Shown: piece after piece, positions 31,620 through 43,344 of the stretch
Layout of the letters: each line of letters opens with the position of its first letter
Position numbering within the stretch: the first letter of the stretch is position 1
Assembly: GCA_032622095.1 (NCBI GenBank)
Contig: CP136067.1
Coordinates: 73,992,705-74,056,704, forward strand
Length of the DNA: 64,000 bases
Direction of reading: 5' to 3'
DNA from: Siphonodentalium dalli
Lineage: Eukaryota; Mollusca; Scaphopoda; Gadilida; Siphonodentaliidae
Made by a program: the position numbers and the translations under genes
The notes under the pieces: generated by a model
Told to the model about the DNA's origin: nothing
What the model saw: the letters and a program-made list of their open reading frames with translations, nothing else
Database searches by the model: none

Positions 31620-32685
31620 CCGTCAAAGTCAAAGCAATTACCGGTTTATTAAACGTTTTTTATTCGCACCATATCAGGACTACGCTTAACATGGAATGCT
31701 CTTTATTGAGTCACGGTGAAGGAAAGTGGGGCTTGACTTAGAATAGTTACTAAATTATTCCTCAATATACTCCACACTTTAGCTGCAATTTTATGTATTT
31801 GTAAAATAAAGCGCTCTTTATTTGGTATATGCAATCCCTTTTAAACGATATGTTCGATTGGATATACTCATGACAAGACGCTCCGGCAAATTTATATTCT
31901 TTACAGGAGTTGACGTTTTTCCCACAGAAATCCCGCCAAATGTCACGTAAACGAACATCGTTTGGAAATGAATGTAGAATTATACCTAATTGAGAGTCAC
32001 AACACTGGCCACAGCCGAAAACACTGCATTTATTTGGCATTGTCATGGATGAATGAACGAAAAATAATTGTGAATATATGGGACACTCGGGGCATATATA
32101 TGGAAAATTGTAACAACATTGTGAACACGCACCCTATTAGAATTCACATGTTGGCTCGTGTTTTATAAACTTTTGACACGACAGTGTTATCCACCCCGCT
32201 CAATCGGCCTTCTATATTTATGTCAAAGCAATAACTTTCCAAACAGCACTTATGACAAATCACAAGAGAAGATAACTCATGGGGCGATGACAATTCACCA
32301 CGTATACACAATGTTATTGACATGCCCCGCAGTAATTCCATTACACTCACATGCTCGTGTCGATTCCGCATTTTATGTCGCCACTCAGATGATGTCATAT
32401 AGGTAGACACAATTAACTCCGATTCCGTGTTTTGAATTAGTCTACTCATATGAGGATTTGCGACGGAGATAGCCGACAACCGGTGGGGTTATTATTAATT
32501 TATTTCTCGGCTTATTAATTACGCGATTGTTATGGGAATTAGATCATTGTAATCATAATAGGGGTGGCTTTCCGATAGTGTTTTGTTGTATTCATCAGGA
32601 TAGCAATCCTTTAAGTGCAAATAAAAATTAATATGCATTGATCCCCATATTGATTTGTTAACAAAGCTTAAAGCTCTAGTTTTTA
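31620..32685 (-). mobile_element. THAP-domain element, copy 1
   Basis: More than 1 kb is homologous, in opposite orientation, to 53100-54300, including non-coding spacers. In its sense direction (right to left) it carries a C-terminal peptide LKDCYPDEYNKTL..ESHPYYDY...ITIA-stop (about 32630-32525), a 111-codon open frame (32479-32144) and the THAP frame (32046-31762). The right edge is replaced by the AGCTCACCTGAG repeat from 32686. No terminal repeats identified. Confidence 0.6.
31762..32046 (-). pseudogene. THAP zinc-finger protein fragment, internally deleted
   Basis: 94 codons. It starts MTMPNKCSVFGCG, the canonical THAP start with the C-x4-C pair, followed by ILHSFPNDVRLRDIWRDFCGK, which matches the THAP beta strand/helix with its invariant Trp. 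It then jumps to an unrelated tail. Compared with copy 2 (53637-53995), about 180 bp carrying the C-x2-H pair (ICSVHF) is missing at an AAA junction, so the zinc site is incomplete. THAP domains bind DNA and occur in P-element transposases and host proteins. This copy should be inactive. Confidence 0.6.
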
Positions 32686-33090
32686 GCCTCACCTGAGTCG
32701 AAGTCTCCGGTAGAGCTATGGTCATCACTCCTCGTCCGTCCATTCGACCATCCGTCCGTCCGTCAACAATTCTTCAAACATCTTCTTCTCTGGTTCCATA
32801 AGACCGAATGGGTTCATATTTGGTGTGGATGTTCCTTAGGTGACTGGAATTCAGATTTGTTCAATTGAGCCTTTATAACTCTTTCCCTCCATAGTAATTC
32901 TAAAAACGACTTCTTCTCAATTATCATCGGGCCGAATGGGTTCATAATTTGTATGAATGGTCCTTGGGTGACTGGGGTTCAGATTTGTGGGCGGAGCCAG
33001 GGACATAACTTTAAAAAAAAATTTTAGATTGAACTTCTTGCTCAATTGAGAAAACAAAAACAAACAAAACAATTTTTTTTATTTATTTCA
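32686..33090 (+). repeat. AGCTCACCTGAG dispersed repeat, copy 1
   Basis: Begins TTTTTAGCCTCACCTGAG, then GAAGTCTCCGGTAGAGCTAT, GGTCATCACTCC and a GTCCGTCCGTC tract. Then come two units with CGAATGGGTTCATA, GGTG/GTATGGATG..CCTTGG and GTGACTGG..TTCAGATTTG. It ends in A/T-rich runs. Other copies: 35524-35900, 55815-56400, 61767-62180. Confidence 0.75.
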
Positions 33091-34746
33091 ATAATAATTT
33101 TTTTATACAGTTAATTATTAAAGATACAGATATTTAAGAAGCCCCTCACCCTTGCCCATTGGTACTTCTAGCATACCTGTTATCAAAAACTTGTTTTAAA
33201 TTTATTTCACAGTCACAATACAATACACCCTGTGCATATGCTAGAATGCTATATCTTACAGTGAAATTAATACCACAGGTCAGCATACCAGTCTACTCTG
33301 TTGATAATTGGGGAAATCTCGTTCCTGATTTAACCACGCCTACGCAATTACTTCCTAGTTACTGTTGCTAACTCTTGCAAGCGCTGACGGCTGTAGTGGC
33401 TCATGATCTAGACTCAGTTAATGGTACTATATAATTTCCAGAATCATTTGGGCATAAAATAGAAAACTAAAATAATACTATTACAAATGAGGGAAACAAT
33501 GTAATATTTTGATACGATTTCTGACTGACTCATACGTCTGCACACAATACAAATTAATAATGATCCAGACAAAAATTATGCGCAATAATTTCGTCCTAAC
33601 TCCTAAGTGATTTCTTTTTGTTTGGTGTGAATGAAATTCGCACGGTAACGCTCGTCGTGTGCTAGCAATGATTATGAAGTGAGAAAAAGTATCTGTAAAG
33701 GATAACATGTAAGGGCCAATGTATACACTTAGTGAAAGTAGCCCTCCCTGTCAATCTTGATCTCCACACATGTGCCAGCATTTTAGCAAGTAACTGGCCC
33801 AACCAGCCAGAAATGTCAGTTTCTCAAAAGCAATCATAACATTAATGACATCCGAAAGCAGTTCACGTGCTAATAAGATTTTTATGTACCGATGTGACGT
33901 CACACAAAGGAAGCAAAACAAACTGTTCTTAAAGTATATGGTGTATGGTTTTGAGCGTAATATTAAGCCGATGGCCATTTCGAATCGCCGGGACAAGCAC
34001 CCATGTTATTCAAGCTGATATGTTGGTCTTAACGAAGTGATAAACTAATGGATGTCACAACCTATAATGGATGTGTCTGATTAACACACAGGAAACGAGG
34101 CTGCATTTCATTTGATGTTTTCACACGTTTGATCCGCGAAGGCATTGGTAATCGACCCTAGAGAAATAATAGAGTTTAGTTGTTGCATAATATAACAAAA
34201 TGAGCTTTAATAACACGGAAGTGATAAACTTATTATATGCCTTTGGGAAGAAATAGATATTGTTTAAACTGTTAGTACTTCCAACTACATGTATCTGCAT
34301 CCATGCATTGACTAATAACAATATATTTTGCTCTAATTTCAAATATGTATTTTAGTCACTATTAAGTTTGAATTTGTACATTCAACGATGCCGGTTTATG
34401 TAGTCGAATCTCGGTAGTGTCTATAATACACATGTCAGACAGAACTGCTTCTTCAAATCTAACTTCCCCATGTCTGATTTCTTGACACCTTGTACATAAT
34501 TATAGTAAAGGATGAGTAGAATGATTTGAAACAAGAAACTTGTATACTGCATCGAAACGATAATTACTGAATCCGTTATAATATTGTAGAAGGTAGGATT
34601 TCTTTGAGACGTTGTCTACCGAAAAAGAACGGTGGTGATTTGTTTGCACCATTGTTCTGTTTTCTTATCCGTCTTGGAAACGAAAGTTATTTTAGCAAAC
34701 TATATCACATAAAAATCCGAAATATATATAAGCTATATTAACCTAC
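33091..34746. other. Intergenic or intronic, no exon recognised
   Basis: If the exon at 34747-34845 is real, this is its first intron. The 80-codon minus-strand frame at 33751-33996 is hydrophobic but has no splice signal in phase and no recognisable motif. Confidence 0.35.
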
Positions 34747-34845
34747 CTTTGTTTGAACAAACATATGTATTCCTTGTAATCCTGTCGATATTGAAGTTTT
34801 CGTGACTTTTGTTGCAATGTCTGATCCAATGTAAACATCGTTCAT
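34747..34845 (-). CDS. Possible first coding exon of a minus-strand gene
   Basis: On the minus strand, ATG at 34845 (context CTAACAATGA) opens 33 codons (MNDVYIGSDIATKV...GLQGIHMFVQTK). They run without a stop into CAAAG|GTAGGT, a good donor in phase 0 at 34746/34745. The frame is also open 15 codons upstream of the ATG. About 250 bp upstream is a promoter-like segment with a CCAAT box. I do not recognise the protein and found no second exon in the next 2 kb. The call rests on composition, start context and splice-donor agreement. Confidence 0.35.
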
Positions 34846-35039
34846 TGTTAGTTTTTCGGCTTCGGAAATGGGCAAAATATCACCATTGATTTATCGTTAG
34901 AATCAAACTCCAATTTTTTTATACAATGACAGTCACTATTACAAGATGCATACGCACACCTAGGCATCTTTAAAATCTCGGAAAGAAGTTATATTATCGT
35001 GTTAAACAACATTTTAAAATGAGTGTAAATGCTTCATCG

Positions 35040-35110
35040 AGAGGTTCTTTTGTTTGGGAAGGCGACGTCCTTGAACTTCGTTCGCTGTAACTCGATTGGT
35101 CAGTTGCCAC
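35040..35110 (-). promoter_or_regulatory. Candidate promoter (CCAAT box, CRE-like site)
   Basis: Read on the minus strand: CTGACCAATCGAG (CCAAT core at 35099-35095), AACGAAGTTC and GGACGTCGCC (CRE-like GACGTC at about 35064). It is CpG-richer than its surroundings and lies upstream of the possible first exon at 34845. Confidence 0.3.
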
Positions 35111-35523
35111 TGTCAGTCAATAATCTGAGATTCGTTTTATTATCCACATGTCAAATCTGACAGTGCAGTATCAACAAGCACACAGCTCTCTCTAGTCAGC
35201 CAGAGAGGTTTTGTTTTGGTAATTAATTTTGAAGTTGAGTGTCAAATGTATTCCAGGAGCCTTCAGTCTCTACTCATATAAACTATTACTTTGTTCAAAT
35301 GGTGGGTCTGTCATTTATACAGTTTTAACACTTCCTTTCAGTGAATTAATTTCTACCCTATGAATGGTTTTGTAGTTTGTGTGGACCACCTTTTGTTGAT
35401 TGAGACTGTTTCTAATAGAGACAGCTTTATAAGTTTAAGAATCAGCTAATAACTCCAAAAACTTTAACCCCTTTAACAAACTATTTGAGTTGTTGAGTTC
35501 AAGTTTGGTACTGATTATAGTTT

Positions 35524-36075
35524 TAAGCTCACCTGAGGCAAAGACTCTGTTGGAGCTACTGGATATAGTCATCACCCCTCTTCCATCGTCCATCAAAATG
35601 TTTTTAAGCATCTTCTCGAGACACATATGACTGAATGGGTTCATATATGGTGTGGATGTTCCCTACTTGACTCATATTCAGATTTGCTAAAATGAAGTCA
35701 CCAAGTCAAATATTTGCGAAGCCAGAGCCATAACTCTTTCCCTCCATAGTAATTCTTAAAACAACTTCTAAAGAACCATTGGGCCTATTAGGCTTATATT
35801 TGGTATGGAGGGTCTTTGGTTTACTGGGGTTCAGATTTGTTAAAATGGGGTCACTGGGGCAAACATGAGCAGAGCCAGTGTCAATATCTTTAAAACAAAA
35901 AACTAAATTTTAGATTTTTATTTTTAGATTTAAATTCTTGTTCAATTTAACCAAAAAAAAAAAATTTAAATGAGAAAAAAAAAACATTTACATTTTTTTT
36001 ACTCCTTGCTCAATTTTTTTTTTTATGATTTTTTTTTTTAATTTTAAATTAAAATTTTGAAAAATTAATTATGTT
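35524..36075 (+). repeat. AGCTCACCTGAG repeat, copy 2, with A/T-rich tail
   Basis: TTTTAAGCTCACCTGAGGC, GACTCTGTTGGAGCTA and two units with GAATGGGTTCATATATGGTG / TTAGGCTTATATTTGGTATG. From about 35900 it becomes long A and T runs. Confidence 0.7.
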
Positions 36076-36175
36076 ATAACAACATACTGACTATTGTAGT
36101 ATTCAGAGTCGCAGTCTTCTCCGTCTTTACAGTCTGGTGAGCGACCCCACAGTCATTAACTGTCTTGTTTTTCAT

Positions 36176-36283
36176 GTGATATACAAGATCTTCAACTTGT
36201 TATGTTGGGATAGAAGATTTTATGAAACTCGTTTGATAAATTTGATTCACAATGAGTTGTAGATGCATGAGTTGTGAATCAAC
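36176..36283. mobile_element. Foldback MITE, family A, truncated copy
   Basis: The left arm GATATACAAGATCTTCAACT through TTGATTCACAA matches the right arm of 133-304 reversed. Only the start of the second arm (GTTGTGAATCAA) remains before unrelated sequence. Confidence 0.65.
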
Positions 36284-36369
36284 AAGGAAGTCCAAAAATT
36301 ACCGTTTTTTTATACCGGTACTTCTACATGTAATTCAATATTACATCTGACTTTCATCATTTGCTAGAA

Positions 36370-36690
36370 TTCTAACAGTACTGACTTTATATAGTCACTG
36401 GACTATCGTAGAGTAGATGAGTAATTGTCTCCCTGTTACATACATGTAAGCCACACATTTCTGTTTCTGATAATTTATATCTCGTGAGTTTTGTGTTAAT
36501 AGTGTACAGAATATTGTGAGTTATTTTTAAATTGGAAAGATAAGAGACCAGTAGCATTTGTAATTTTCTTAGTATTTGTATAGATATTTCTCCATTCTGT
36601 AAGAGAGAGATCTCCATCTAACCTGTCTTCCCATTTAATTTGTGATAGGTTTGGAGATATGGCTACATAATATACATATATACAATAATA
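36370..36690 (-). pseudogene. LINE reverse-transcriptase C-terminal (zf-RVT-like) fragment
   Basis: Read on the minus strand: WEDRLDGDLSLTEWRNIYTN, then TNATGLLSFQFK, then after a one-base frame change ITHNILYTINTKLTRYKL, and MCGLHVCNRETITHLLYD. The order W..I...LL.FQFKI.HNIL.TN..L..YK......C..C....ET..HL is the region after the polymerase domain of CR1/RTE-type non-LTR elements (zinc-binding C-terminal region). The frameshift and missing upstream sequence make it a dead fragment. Confidence 0.65.
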
Positions 36691-36714
36691 ACATAATAAC
36701 ATAATATTTTGGGC

Positions 36715-37510
36715 AGGCCCTACTGCCAAAATTTTTCATCCAATTTATCCCAAACTTCATATGATCTCTGGTTTTACACTTCTGCATTCCTAATCGCTCC
36801 ATTTACTGTAATGTATGACATTATACCCTCTCCAAGTTGAGCTACATTGTCATTGACACTTTCATTTTTAGTTCAACTTGAGAAAGTCAAGTTTGAGCTA
36901 TTGCCATGGGTTGGCTTCTGTGTGTGCGTGCGTCAACAATTTCCTTTAGCACACCTTACAGGCAACATCACTCAGTCGATCGTCACCAATCTTTAATATG
37001 GATCTTCAGGATAACCTCCAGATGGGGGTGATCAATTTTTTCTTAAATTCGTTAAAAAACATGACTAATTAATTTGGCACACCCTTACAGACGACATCCC
37101 TTATCCAATCGTCACCAAACTTCATATGGCTAAATGGGAGCCATCAAATTTTACCAAATTTCGTTAAAAAAACAAGACCGCCAGTGGCCATCTTGGATTT
37201 TACTCTCGCATGACTTAATAATTCAGCACAACCTACAGGGCACATCCCTCATTCAATAGTCACCATACAACATATTGATCTTCAGGGTGACCTCTAGATG
37301 GGTTGAGCTATAGTGTCATTGACATTTTAATTTTTAGCTCAACTTGAGAAAGTGAAGTTTGAGCTATTGCCATGGGTTAGCATCTGAGTGTGTGTGTATG
37401 TGCATCTACAATTTCCTTTAGCACATTCTGCAGGCCACACCTCTCACTCGATCATCATCAAACTTAATATGGATCTTCGGGGTAACCTCTAGATGGGAAC
37501 CATAAATTTT
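36715..37510 (+). repeat. AGCTCAACTTGAG dispersed repeat, tandem
   Basis: AGTTCAACTTGAGAAAGTCA with AGTTTGAGCTATTGCCATGG begins at about 36872 and again at about 37336. Both continue with ACAATTTCCTTTAGCACA, CACTC(G/A)ATC-TCA-CAA and AATATGGATCTTC. A flanking block with TTTTTCATCCAATTTATCCC is shared with 61270-61400. Confidence 0.65.
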
Positions 37511-38599
37511 GTCCAAAATAAAAAAAAAATATCACTGCTAAATCCGCCTGTAATCGCGAGGCTCCTATGTGTGTTTTCCACCCCAGGGACATGGTGACAG
37601 GGTGGGGGGTTTGAGGGGGGGGGGGTCTAACCCACCAACTTTTGTCAAGATATTCAACAACTGGAAATTTTGAATCAGATGTGTTTGGTGAATATGTGGG
37701 GTGTCTTGGGGGCAACCCTGCACCACTCTTTGTTCGACCTAAATCGGTAAAGGGTCGAGATCTGGCATGGGTTCCCTATTTGAATCCCTCTGGATGGTGG
37801 CCATGTTGAATTGGGGTAGGGTGTGTGTGTGGAAATAGAGTCTTGCGGTCATCCTACAACACCCTTTATTTGAGTGAAATATTAAAATTTTCACATAAGG
37901 AATAGAAGTCACATTCATCATATACGTTGACTATAAAAAGCTGAAAACGGTGGCCATGCATTTCGTAAAAGTGGCGACCATTTTGAATATGTCGACCATT
38001 GTGATTGGTTTGTTGGAAAAAAAATCAGTCTTCATAATTGACATATACTGGCCATTCATGCCAAATGTCAGGTTTTCATCATAAAGTGAACGATTCTGTT
38101 ACTATTTGACACTTAGCTGCCTAATATATTTTGCAATGGTAACATTTATATTTATTCTACAAAGCACAAAGAGACAAATTTGTGCACAAATATTAGATAA
38201 AATTTCATTATGCTTGGCTATAATGCCTATAATTTACTAAATTCTCAATGAATTATGTGCAATATCGAAATTATTTATTGTGGGTGCGCACTGGAGCTTA
38301 TCATTTTTGCTCGTTTTCGAACTGGAGCCATACAAATTTTTCACTGTAGCCACCGTGTGCTTTGTGCTTGTCTTTAAATGTGCCACCTGTAGATCTGTTC
38401 TGATTTTTCGTTTTTCACTTTCGTGTCCCGGAGATAACAAACTTACCAGAAAACTATGGTTTGCCCATTGGAATGTCCCAACTTTATTGCCGAAGGTTAC
38501 GGTAAAATGTCGAAAACGAAGTGATAAACTCCTGATTGTTCAATCTTCCGTGAGCGCTACAAATCAAATTCAACACACATGGATACAGATGGTGGAGGT
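37511..38599. other. Intergenic, no gene recognised
   Basis: Contains G-rich runs near 37595-37626 and phrases such as GGTGGCCATGTTGAATTGGG. A 67-codon minus-strand frame at 38237-38440 is Lys/Thr/Ser-rich but lacks support from splice sites. Confidence 0.35.
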
Positions 38600-38628
38600 G
38601 GGGGGGGGGGGGGGGGGGGGGGGGGGGG
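38600..38628 (+). repeat. G29 homopolymer
   Basis: 29 consecutive G. Prone to quadruplex formation, polymerase slippage and assembly error. The length should be treated as approximate. Confidence 0.85.
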
Positions 38629-39512
38629 TCCTATACCAGATTCCAAGAAATAAATCAGCAAATCCCAGTTCCCAGGAAAAAAATATGCCATTTCCCAGTT
38701 TCCAGGAATTAAAAGCAAATCCCAGTTCCCAGTAAAAAAAAAAGCCAGTTCCCAGGAATTAAAATATTATATAGAGTATCGACAAAACATACAATATTCA
38801 CAAGTAATGTAGATCAATGTACATATATTGTATTTTTAGGCTATCTCAGGCTATCTTATGATTTACTGGCTACTGTCTGGTCAATTACATCATTTTACAT
38901 GACATAAAATGCGAACCTATATGCAAATCCATTGAACAGAATCAACAGATCACTCTTTACACTGATCTACACCACCGCAAATCAGGTATTCCCTAAATGT
39001 CCAGGTGATGTATGCAAATTCATGTGGTCTCAATATATCTAAGACGGTTTGTGATTTGAGATTGTGCCCAATAACTGGAATGTTAGTATGAAAAACCAAG
39101 TCACAAACCAACTGAGAAATAGGAGACAACACAGATGTACACAAGTCACCAGATACAACAGCTTTGATTGACCAAGTGGTAAAACTCTTCCGTCATGTTG
39201 TTGAAGTTTCTGCGGGACTAACTTGGGAAAATCCAAATCGTGGAATATCACCAAAACACATGAAACGGAACAAAACATGCCTGACTCATCTTTCATCGCT
39301 GGAATACCGGTCGGGCGTGTGCATTTTTGGGGAAATCAGTTCATAGTCTTCATAATTAGGTGAATAAAAATGGAAATCCTGATTAATTGGGGATAATTTC
39401 CTGTGTCCCGGAAAATAATTCTGTTCCCGATTCCCGTAAAATTAAATCTGACGATCCCAATTCCCGAAAAATAAAAAGGGTCGATCCCGGTGTCCCGAAA
39501 AATTCACCTGTA
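38629..39512. mobile_element. Possible element with TTCCCAGGAA-type subterminal repeats
   Basis: The left block (38640-38768) has four or five copies of AAATCCCAGTTCCCAGGAAA. The right block (about 39390-39500) has four copies of the related (T/A)TCCCGATTCCCG(T/A)AAAA. Between them lies an open but decayed coding stretch on the minus strand (38950-39290). No terminal inverted repeat was resolved. Confidence 0.4.
38950..39290 (-). pseudogene. Decayed coding remnant, unidentified
   Basis: One minus-strand frame stays open for about 110 codons apart from one stop at about 39195. It looks like protein (SVLSPISQLVCDLVFHTNIP, RPHEFAYITWTFREYLICGG) and ends at 38950. It lies inside the TTCCCAGGAA-type repeat pair and is probably a transposon ORF remnant. 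No family recognised. Confidence 0.3.
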
Positions 39513-39914
39513 TAGATTTTGGTATGGATTGATCTGTTTTGAAAATATTAACCCTATCTCTATATTAAAACCATGACATGAACACATGCTATACAACGCA
39601 ATACTTTATCTGATCAGTCTCATATTTATGTTAGTAATTATGTGTACAGGCATATATTCAGCTCTTGATAATTGATTTTGAGTCGGTATGGTTGAGGGGT
39701 TAAACAAAAATCATGACTGGGCTCTCCTTTAAAAGAAGAATTATACTGATCAGTGATTCTGTACCTTATTGGAATAAGATTTAAGTGATGTGTTGTGAGA
39801 ACTCAGGTTTGGCTGAGTTTCCATTTGATCAGGATCCATTCTATAATATAAACATTTGAACATGTCAGGTAGGCAGTGGATGTAATTCCTCATCCCATCT
39901 GCTTTATTTGTCAG

Positions 39915-40124
39915 CTAGGTAACTTCAAACATGCCTTAATTGGTGCGTACACTGCTAGGTGGTATAGAGGGATGCCATTCATGTTGTTTGACGAGGCACT
40001 CATGTATGGACTATGTCATGTCTGTTTCTGGATAATAAGGTGGGTACATTGGCCACAACACATAACAGGGGCAATAATGATAATTTCATGCATCATCGCT
40101 GTTATCATGTGGAGATACTATTAG
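39915..40124 (+). CDS. Possible terminal exon of a membrane protein
   Basis: A textbook acceptor (CATCTGCTTTATTTGTCAG|, AG at 39913-39914) is followed by 69 open codons ending TAG at 40122-40124. The peptide starts LGNFKHALIGAYTARWYRG. It has an aromatic-rich middle (CHVCFWIIRWVHWPQH) and a likely membrane segment (ITGAIMIISCIIAVIMW) next to a short RYY tail. No upstream exon was located and I do not recognise the protein. Confidence 0.35.
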   Translation, partial: LGNFKHALIGAYTARWYRGMPFMLFDEALMYGLCHVCFWIIRWVHWPQHITGAIMIISCIIAVIMWRYY

Positions 40125-40611
40125 CTTTATAAGCATTTGCTGGGTTTGTAACTCTCTAAAATATTATGTTCTTGTCACAATCTGATGAATGTTTAAATGC
40201 TAACATTTGATTGTGGAAGATTTTCATGTTGTTCCATTGAGAACACAGACATAATAATTGATGTACAGGTCATGTTCTAGTGATGTGGACCCGACCGAAA
40301 AAAAAACCTGGTCTGGTAACGGTCCACGGCGTTCCGGAATTGGGACTGGACTACCTCTTCTGGACCGTCCAGACTATATAGTTTTTGTGGAACTATTACA
40401 TATTTACAAATGTATGTGATCTACTTGTGTCCAAATCTTGTAATTTGCCTTCAATATAGTTAGAAAAACTACTAAACAAAACTGACCATAGCCGTACGGT
40501 GTTAACACATGCACACATACTCCCCAAGTCAAGTCCTCTTTGGTATTTAACTATTATAACTCAAAAATGAACTGCAACTTCCCAAGGTATTAGTCCTAGT
40601 TTGTTTTTATG

Positions 40612-40960
40612 TTTACCCATATTATTTTTTAATACCCATACCATAGTATGGTAAACATAGTGTCGATGTCCGGATTGACCACCCGTCGTGCGTCCGTCCG
40701 TCCATCTGTCTGTCTGTCCATATACACTTTATACATGGTGCGATAACTCAAACATTTTCTATCTGATCGGAACCAAATTTTGTATATGAATTTCTCAGCA
40801 CAAAAGACAGATCGAGTTCGAAAATGGGTTTGATCAGACTATTTAAAACTGAGTTATGGCCCTTTTTCGAAAAAATATTCACTCTTAAACAATTTTTTTT
40901 TTAGATTGAATTCCTTCTCAATTTAAAAAATAAATAAATAAACAAAATTCGACCACTCCT
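40612..40960 (+). repeat. GTTTACC-hairpin dispersed repeat
   Basis: Begins with the dyad ACCATACCATAGTATGGTAAAC (about 40637-40658), then ATAGTGTCGATGTCCGGATT, a CGTCCGTCCGTC/TCTGTCTGTC tract, and one AACTCAAACATTTT..GATCGGAACCAAATTTTG unit ending GAGTTATGGCCCTTTTTCGA. The same head occurs at about 59670-59710. Confidence 0.7.
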
Positions 40961-41084
40961 TCACCCTTCGCCCTGCCACCGTCGTTGGAATTGATGGGTT
41001 AATGGGTTAATGGGTTAATGATTAAAGAGCGTTTGTATCTGCGGTGTCGTTGCTAAAGAGCATTTATATACACAAGTATAAATA

Positions 41085-41530
41085 CGGCTCAATCGAAAGT
41101 CTCGTAAATTGGGGATATCGAGACGAAATTTCCTACTTAGGGCTTCCAAGGGATGGGGGAAATTTTAGTCTGGTCAGTTTGTCCGCCTGAGGTGACCTTC
41201 ACCTTGAAACGGGTACCCACAAATGACCTTGGGGCGATATCTCGGTCGTCAGCGGTGACATTGACATGACCTTTGTTATGTATAGTCAACTCGGGAAGGG
41301 GAATATTTTTGATAGCATGCTGTCGGCGTGCCTGTAAGGGGTTACCTTGAAAAACTAAAATTAATGGATCAACCAAATTAATGGGACCAATCTTGCCAGT
41401 GGCGGGCTAATCTGCTAGTTATATATAAAAAACATTTTTTTTTAAAGTTAGCAAAATTTGAAAAACTAACACCATTGTAACTCTGCCAAGGGTACCCCGA
41501 GTCACCACACCAAATTTGGTTTAAATTGGT
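41085..41530 (-). mobile_element. Minus-strand copy of 'AAGGTCAAGGTCA' repeat type
   Basis: On the minus strand it runs AACTAGCAGATTAGCCCGCC, CAAGGTCATTTGTGGGTACC and TTTCAAGGTGAAGGTCACC. This is the same architecture as 28375-28905 but diverged. Its left neighbour (TTTGGTGTGGTGACTCGGGG) matches the insertion at 6530-6902. Confidence 0.5.
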
Positions 41531-42517
41531 CCAAAATCTTGTGTTATGTACTGGTAAATTTGTTTGGAGCGACATTAAACCCAATTCACCAATTCCATCC
41601 CATGCCTTTGGACTACTTAGCTATTGATAAGGCTATATTATTTTCTGATGTCTCTTATGCCAATGTGCAGATAAAGAAAGCTATGGTATTTAATTTAAAA
41701 AAAGGTTCAACAATACACTTCACATGATATTAACAGTATACTAGAATATCTGTGCTGCACTGCACAGCTGAGTATATCACTCTACAGATGGTCTGATGTC
41801 ATTATAAATGTTATTGGTTTAATAGAGATGCCAGCCTTCAACATAAACAATGCCTGTGATTTGTTGACAGCTCTGCTATATTATTGATATTAATGGATCA
41901 GCAGTGAGGTGTCTTATCTTGATGCTGTTGTTGGTAGAATTTGATACATTATCATTGTAAACTAAATTATACTATCTTAACCCAAGCATTCCATGTCCAG
42001 GTCACCTTTTCACATTTAAACCAAGGCTGTGGTGGTGCAGCATTACAGATCCTGTACCAGTGCATTCTCTTATATAAATGCGAGTGATCCATAAATTCCA
42101 ATAATTTGTGTTATGTACATTTGTCTATAATATTACATAACAGTATACTCTACAATTCAACATCAAAACTCTCATTTATGATTCCGATCATTGTAATTTA
42201 CTATCACCAAGGGATGGGTTAACATCTGCTGATTGTGATCAGCCTCTCGTTATAATAAAGTGGTTTATTTATATTGTATATCTCGCGATATATCTCTATA
42301 TATCTGGCATGCAATTTGCCTTGATTGAGGTTGCTAAAAAGATAGAGAATAAATTTTTTCATGTGGATTTATGTTCTAAAAAATTAACAGACAAAACTGT
42401 CCCACTAATGTCATAAGAAATTATAAATTATATTGATATGTCATAAGAAATTATAAATTATATTGATATTAATTGATAGAAGCTTTTCCAGAAAGGTGTC
42501 CTCAATATGATATCTAT

Positions 42518-43336
42518 ATGGGCTGCAACGATACGCCCACCTCACGATTCGATACGTATCACGATTTTTTGCAACGATACGATACGTATCACGATACATT
42601 CCAAACTGAAAATTGAACCAGTTTACAACTTTTGATTGTTCTGTTGCATTAATAGCCATTATGTGTACTATTATTCAGCCATGATGTACTGGAGTTATGA
42701 CCACACTTGATGTTATACCATCTCGGCACCCTGTACAGTTATTTGGCAATCAAAGATTCCTAAGGCTGAAGGGATCACTCTCACCAAAAAAAGTGCTGAA
42801 GTGTGCACATGTTTTGAGATATCCTTCTGAGTAACCTTTAGTTTTTGCGTCTGTCATGATTTCTGTTTGAGGATAATTCATTTATGTTCCAATGAAAATT
42901 AAAATTAACTGAAAACAAACTGCTTTAGGGCATCAGACTTTCAAATTGAACGCACGAAACCCAAAGTGCTTCCACACCGGCGATTTAAACTTCGCCAGCA
43001 CCCTGACAATTTTTCGAGTTACCCCGCCAGGCCCATCTCCGACCGGCTGAGAAATTTATCATGCGATACTTCCGACATGTTAATTTGTTATTGATTTTAA
43101 ATGTCAAATATATTCAACAGACCCTCGCCATAGCGGAAGAACAATTTTGATTGATTAACAGAAAAGGAAAATACGGATCATTGCGGTTACAGCCAATGAA
43201 ACGTGTCCCCTCAGAGAGCTTGGGCGACAAAAATGCGGATCGAAAACATACCGGAATAATTACGAAACGAACCGCGTATCGCACCACCGGTAAACATCGC
43301 GATTCACCGAAACCGCGGTGAATCGTTGCAGCCCTA
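42518..43336. mobile_element. Non-autonomous hAT-like element, 819 bp
   Basis: Terminal inverted repeats (A/T)(T/A)GGGCTGCAACGAT at both ends. Subterminal GATACGTATCACGAT motifs on the left and GATTCACCGAAACCGCGG-type motifs on the right. The element is flanked by the exact 8-bp duplication ATATCTAT (42510-42517 and 43337-43344). An 8-bp duplication plus a GGGCTGCAACGAT end is the signature of hAT transposons. No transposase frame inside. Confidence 0.85.
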
Positions 43337-43344
43337 ATATCTAT

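Noticed and set aside
33751-33996. 80-codon hydrophobic minus-strand frame resembling a membrane protein
   Set aside because: The apparent start is a TTG, there is no splice signal in phase with the exon at 34747-34845, and no motif is recognisable.
38280-38735. 151-codon frame running into the G29 tract
   Set aside because: It has no valid ATG at the head and its tail is poly-Gly from the homopolymer plus a short tandem repeat.
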